Source: Thermoplasmata archaeon (lineage in GTDB: Archaea > Thermoplasmatota > Thermoplasmata > Lutacidiplasmatales > UBA184). Taken from it: 8,024 nucleotides of DNA. Location of the stretch: assembly GCA_021848165.1 (NCBI GenBank), contig JAJZMW010000045.1, positions 1 to 8,024 of the forward strand, read 5' to 3'. The position numbers were made by a program, and so were the translations under genes. Of this stretch, positions 5,484 through 8,024 are shown piece after piece. The notes beneath the pieces were generated by a model. It ran no database searches. It was not told the origin of the DNA and was given only the letters and a program-made list of their open reading frames with translations. Within the stretch, counting starts at the first letter, position 1; each line of letters starts with the position of its first letter.

Positions 5484-6470
5484 GTGCGGCGCGCCATTCG
5501 CCCCCGGTTGAGTTCGAGCGAGGCGCGACAGCTCCGCGCCTGGTCGCGGCTCGATCGCGCTTCGACGGGCCGGCGCCCGCAACGGGCGCAGATCGCGTTG
5601 CTGGCCGCCGCCGGATGGACCAACGTGGAGATCGGGCGGCGACTCGGGATCGATCCCGAGACCGCGGGGGTGTGGCGGCGGCGGTTCGTCGCCCTTCGCT
5701 TGGAGGGGATCCGGCTCGACGCCCCGCGCGCTGGCCATCGGGGGCGGGGTCGACCGGGCCTCGAGTCGCGCATCCTCGAAGCGACCCGGGCCGGTCCGGA
5801 TCCCGACGGACGACCCTGGACGAGCCGGAGCCTCGCCCGCTCGCTCCATGTGAACCACATGGCCGTCTATCGCACCTGGCGAATCTACGGCGTCCGGCCG
5901 GGCCCGGCCCGGAGGAAGGCGCGCGAGGAGGAAGGGCCGCGCATCGAGGGGGTCTTCTTGCGACCCCCGGAGCGCGCCGCGGTCGTTCGGGTCTCGGGCG
6001 CCGCCTCCGCTCCGATCGTTCGCGGGGCCGCGTCTCGGTCGCCCCCGTCGCCCGACGCGCGCGAGGAGCTTGCCGCCCTCCTCGATCGAGGGGGCCGGCG
6101 CCGCCCGGCACCGGCGAACCGGGGACCCGCGAGCGACCTCCTCGTGTTCCTGCGGAGCATTGACGCCCGCTCGGACCCCGCGTCGCGGTTCCTCCTCGTC
6201 CGGGAAGGGTTCCCCGCCCCCCAGGAGGGCCGCATCGACCGATGGGTGCGGTCCCATCCTCGGTTCTCGGCGGCCCCGCTCCCGAACGGCCGCGACTGGG
6301 GGGAATGGCTCGCCGGTTACCACCGCCGGATCGCGAGCGGCCGCGCGGGCGGCGGCGGCTCCGACCCTCTTGCCGAGTCGCTCTCCCGGTTCCTCGCCCG
6401 GAATGCTCCCGCGACCGCCCCGTTCGTCTGGTCGGCGACCTTCGGCCCGGGGAGCGGCCCCCCGAACTAA
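5484..6470 (+). CDS. IS630-type transposase-derived protein with catalytic DDE residues lost (putative domesticated DNA-binding protein)
   Basis: A 328-residue protein that keeps the IS630 outline but apparently not its chemistry. An N-terminal helix-turn-helix (about 33-70; RRPQRAQIALLAAAGWTN, then IGRRLGIDPETAGVWRRRF) is followed by GLEG-like LEGIRLDAPRAG and a second helix-turn-helix (about 112-138; WTSRSLARSLHVNHMAVYR). The start of the DDE domain is recognisable in VFLRPPERAAVVRV (157-170), its middle in VFLRSID (221-227) and RWVRSHPRF (253-261), and its end in PFVWSAT (313-319). Against the remembered family pattern, the first Asp (VDEK) is Ser171, the second (LDNYATHK) is Arg240, and the Glu (SWLNQVE) is about Ala277. 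Residues 140-155 and 181-215 are Arg/Gly/Pro-rich and divergent. The frame is open throughout. An in-frame TAG at 5478-5480 leaves GTG at 5484 as the earliest start, matching the family's N-terminus. Regulation of the divergent operon, or autoregulation, is inference only. Confidence 0.8.
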   Translation: MRRAIRPRLSSSEARQLRAWSRLDRASTGRRPQRAQIALLAAAGWTNVEIGRRLGIDPETAGVWRRRFVALRLEGIRLDAPRAGHRGRGRPGLESRILEATRAGPDPDGRPWTSRSLARSLHVNHMAVYRTWRIYGVRPGPARRKAREEEGPRIEGVFLRPPERAAVVRVSGAASAPIVRGAASRSPPSPDAREELAALLDRGGRRRPAPANRGPASDLLVFLRSIDARSDPASRFLLVREGFPAPQEGRIDRWVRSHPRFSAAPLPNGRDWGEWLAGYHRRIASGRAGGGGSDPLAESLSRFLARNAPATAPFVWSATFGPGSGPPN

Positions 6471-7207
6471 CGCCACGTCACCAGGATCTCGGGCCGATCG
6501 AACCGTCGCAGCGCCAAGCGGAAGAGGCCGTAGGCAGCGATGGCGAGAGCGACCGCGAAGGCGACCTGCGCACCGAAGCTTGGGAAGACGAGCAGCAGGA
6601 GCAGGATCGAGATCAGGATCGGGAGCACGACGACCATGCTCAGTTGTTGCGCCGCCCGGGCGTCCTTGGCCCAGCTCGAGATCGCCAGGATGGCGAACGT
6701 CCCCACCAGGGCCAGGAGGGGCCCCTCGATCCCCATCTGGAAGAGCGCGGGTCCATTCGGCAGGACGAGCGTACCCGTGACCGGCCAAGCGGCCGCGTCG
6801 ACCGCGGCGAAGATCGCCGCGTAGCAGACCCACAGCGCGACGAGGCCGGGCACGAGCGGGGTGAGCGCTTTGCCGATGAGCAGTTCCGTATCGGTGATCG
6901 GGGTCGCCAGGAGCGGCTCGAGGCTACGCGTCGTCTTCTCTTGCACGATCGAGTTCGCTCCGATCGTCGTGGCGATGAGCAGCGGCACGAGCAACAGGAG
7001 GTCGAGGCTGAGCTGGGCCCCCTGGACGAACGCCGCCGCCGCCCCGGGGGTCCCCGGCGCGATCGACGCGCCCTTCCCCAAGGCATACGCGATCCCTTCG
7101 AGCATCAGGATCGCCGGCAGGACGAAGAGCGAGGCGAACACGGCGCGGTTCGTACGGAGCTCCTCGAAGTCCTTGCGAAAGAGCTCGCGGATCCGGGCCC
7201 ACTTCAT
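6467..7207 (-). CDS. ABC-2 type transporter permease
   Basis: A 246-residue membrane protein of the ABC-2 permease family, the pore subunit of an exporter paired with the ATPase encoded just upstream. After a basic cytoplasmic N-terminus (MKWARIRELFRKDFEELRTN) there are about six hydrophobic segments, near residues 22-43, 68-86, 115-138, 160-179, 190-208 and 212-232. The segment SIVQEKTTRSLEPLLATPIT (86-105) matches the family's characteristic cytoplasmic coupling region after the second helix. The ATG overlaps the ATPase stop (ATGA, 7204-7207), with GAGG five bases upstream. Its own stop overlaps the stop of the convergent transposase-derived gene by four bases. It is similar in plan to NatB-like sodium or drug efflux permeases, but the substrate cannot be told from the sequence. 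Confidence 0.9.
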   Translation of the reverse strand: MKWARIRELFRKDFEELRTNRAVFASLFVLPAILMLEGIAYALGKGASIAPGTPGAAAAFVQGAQLSLDLLLLVPLLIATTIGANSIVQEKTTRSLEPLLATPITDTELLIGKALTPLVPGLVALWVCYAAIFAAVDAAAWPVTGTLVLPNGPALFQMGIEGPLLALVGTFAILAISSWAKDARAAQQLSMVVVLPILISILLLLLVFPSFGAQVAFAVALAIAAYGLFRLALRRFDRPEILVTWR

Positions 7208-8024
7208 GAGATCCTCGAGGGAAGGGCGGGGGTCCGCTCCTCGACCAACTTGAGGTAGACCTCTTCGAGCGTGTGTTCGGTGGGGCTCACCTGCTGGACG
7301 TCGTAGCCGCCGCGGACCAACTGCCGGACGACCTCGGGGATGTCCCGGTCCGGCGCCTCGACCTCGATCTCAAGGATCGGAGACGTCCACTCGGACCGGA
7401 CGACGTGCGGAACGGCGGCGATCCGTGCGGCGGCCTCGGGGCTCCCGTTCCCGAGGCGGATCTCGATCGCGCTGCGGAACAGCCGACGCTTGAGCTCGTT
7501 CGGGGTGTCGAGCGCGACCAGGCGCGATCGGAGGACCGCCACGCGATCGCTGAGGCGATCGGCCTCGTCCAGATTGTGGGTGGAGAGGACCACCGTGCGG
7601 CCTCGGGCTCGCTCCGCGACGAGGAAGTCGCGCACCGCCTTGGCCGCCTCCGGATCGAGGCCCGACACCGGCTCGTCCAGGATCAGACATTCCGGATCGT
7701 GCAGCAGGGCCCGCACGATCGCCACCTTTTGCTTCATCCCCTTCGAGTACGTGGCGATCTTCTCGTCGCGTCGCTCCCACAGGTCGAACTGGGTGAGAAA
7801 CCGCTTCGCCTGTTCCTCGGTCGTGGCATCGCTCAGCCCGTGCATGCGGCCGTAGAAGCGGAGGTTCCGCATCGCCGAGAGTCCCTCGTAGAGGCCGGGG
7901 ACCTCGGGAAGGAGGCCGAGCCGCTGGTGGATCTCCTCGAGGTGCGACGGGTCGGTCGTGGAGAGCCCCGCGACCCAGACCGCCCCGGACGACGGGGCGA
8001 TCAGGCCGGACAGGAGCCGGATCG
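7204..8024 (-). CDS. ABC transporter ATP-binding protein, 5'-truncated by window edge
   Basis: The nucleotide-binding subunit of the ABC exporter, powering the permease downstream. The coding frame stays open to the right edge, giving 272 visible residues (numbered from the first whole codon). The visible part starts IRLLSGLIAPSSG, directly after where Walker A (GKTT) should be, so only the start of the protein is missing. Seen in order: Q-loop region LGLLPEVPGLYEGL with Glu40 at the usual Gln position, a frequent variant in this subfamily; signature YSKGMKQKVA (92-101); Walker B LILDEP (113-118); D-loop SGLD (120-123); and the H-loop His149 in STHNLDEA. About 100 further residues form a C-terminal extension ending TLEEVYLKLVEE, typical of ABC-2 and NatA-like ATPases. 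The internal ATG at 7872 is not the start, because conserved sequence precedes it. Confidence 0.95.
   Translation of the reverse strand, partial: IRLLSGLIAPSSGAVWVAGLSTTDPSHLEEIHQRLGLLPEVPGLYEGLSAMRNLRFYGRMHGLSDATTEEQAKRFLTQFDLWERRDEKIATYSKGMKQKVAIVRALLHDPECLILDEPVSGLDPEAAKAVRDFLVAERARGRTVVLSTHNLDEADRLSDRVAVLRSRLVALDTPNELKRRLFRSAIEIRLGNGSPEAAARIAAVPHVVRSEWTSPILEIEVEAPDRDIPEVVRQLVRGGYDVQQVSPTEHTLEEVYLKLVEERTPALPSRIS

Noticed and set aside
4451..6163. A 570-codon plus-strand frame spanning E1-alpha A, the intergenic region and part of the transposase-derived gene.
   Set aside because: It crosses the promoter region and overlaps two well-supported genes in other frames; its product shows no domain.
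5484..6470. An active insertion sequence or recent mobile element.
   Set aside because: The catalytic residues appear lost, no pair of terminal inverted repeats or target duplication brackets the gene, and its 3' end overlaps the permease stop.
5475..6833. A 452-codon minus-strand frame opposite the transposase-derived gene.
   Set aside because: The plus-strand frame shows IS630-type motifs along its length, while the minus-strand product is Arg/Gly/Pro-rich without motifs and runs into the permease gene in another frame.
1..8024. CRISPR array, tRNA or rRNA genes, riboswitch, or defence system.
   Set aside because: No regularly spaced repeats, no tRNA-like or rRNA-like stretch, and no defence-type domain was seen; almost all of the window is coding sequence of metabolic and transport genes.

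Overview
The window is very GC-rich (about 70% by eye) and densely coding. Eight protein genes are visible, two of them cut by the window edges. The best guess for the host is a high-GC archaeon, perhaps a soil or sediment Thermoplasmata relative. Evidence: a lone AT-rich TATA-like box with a purine stretch upstream lies about 40 bp before the first gene of the main operon, a second TATA-like box suits a leaderless GTG start, and genes overlap as ATGA. This is an inference; a high-GC bacterium is not excluded.

Positions 1-5332, all on the minus strand, form a 2-oxoacid dehydrogenase operon. In transcription order it reads E1-alpha (copy A), E1-beta, E2 (lipoyl acyltransferase), a second E1-alpha (copy B), and E3 (dihydrolipoyl dehydrogenase, running off the left edge). 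Junctions are 4-bp ATGA overlaps or gaps of about 10 bp, so the genes are very probably co-transcribed and translationally coupled. E1 decarboxylates a 2-oxoacid on thiamine diphosphate, E2 passes the acyl group from its lipoyl-lysine to CoA, and E3 reoxidises the lipoamide with NAD. Motifs in both E1-alpha copies resemble the branched-chain type more than classical pyruvate dehydrogenase. Two intact-looking E1-alpha genes with one E1-beta is the unusual feature of the operon.

Positions 5333-5483 are a divergent intergenic region with a TATA-like box and ribosome binding site for the operon, a possible leaderless promoter for the plus-strand gene, and three inverted-repeat structures that could be operators.

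Positions 5484-6470, plus strand, encode a 328-residue protein recognisable along its length as an IS630-type transposase (N-terminal helix-turn-helix, then the remains of a DDE domain). All three catalytic acidic positions appear replaced. No IS ends are obvious and its stop codon overlaps that of the neighbour, so it looks like a fixed, catalytically dead, probably domesticated DNA-binding protein facing the operon promoter. This is the most interesting item in the window.

Positions 6467-8024, minus strand, hold a two-gene ABC-2 type exporter: an ATPase (cut by the right edge just after its Walker A region) followed by a six-helix permease, joined by an ATGA overlap.
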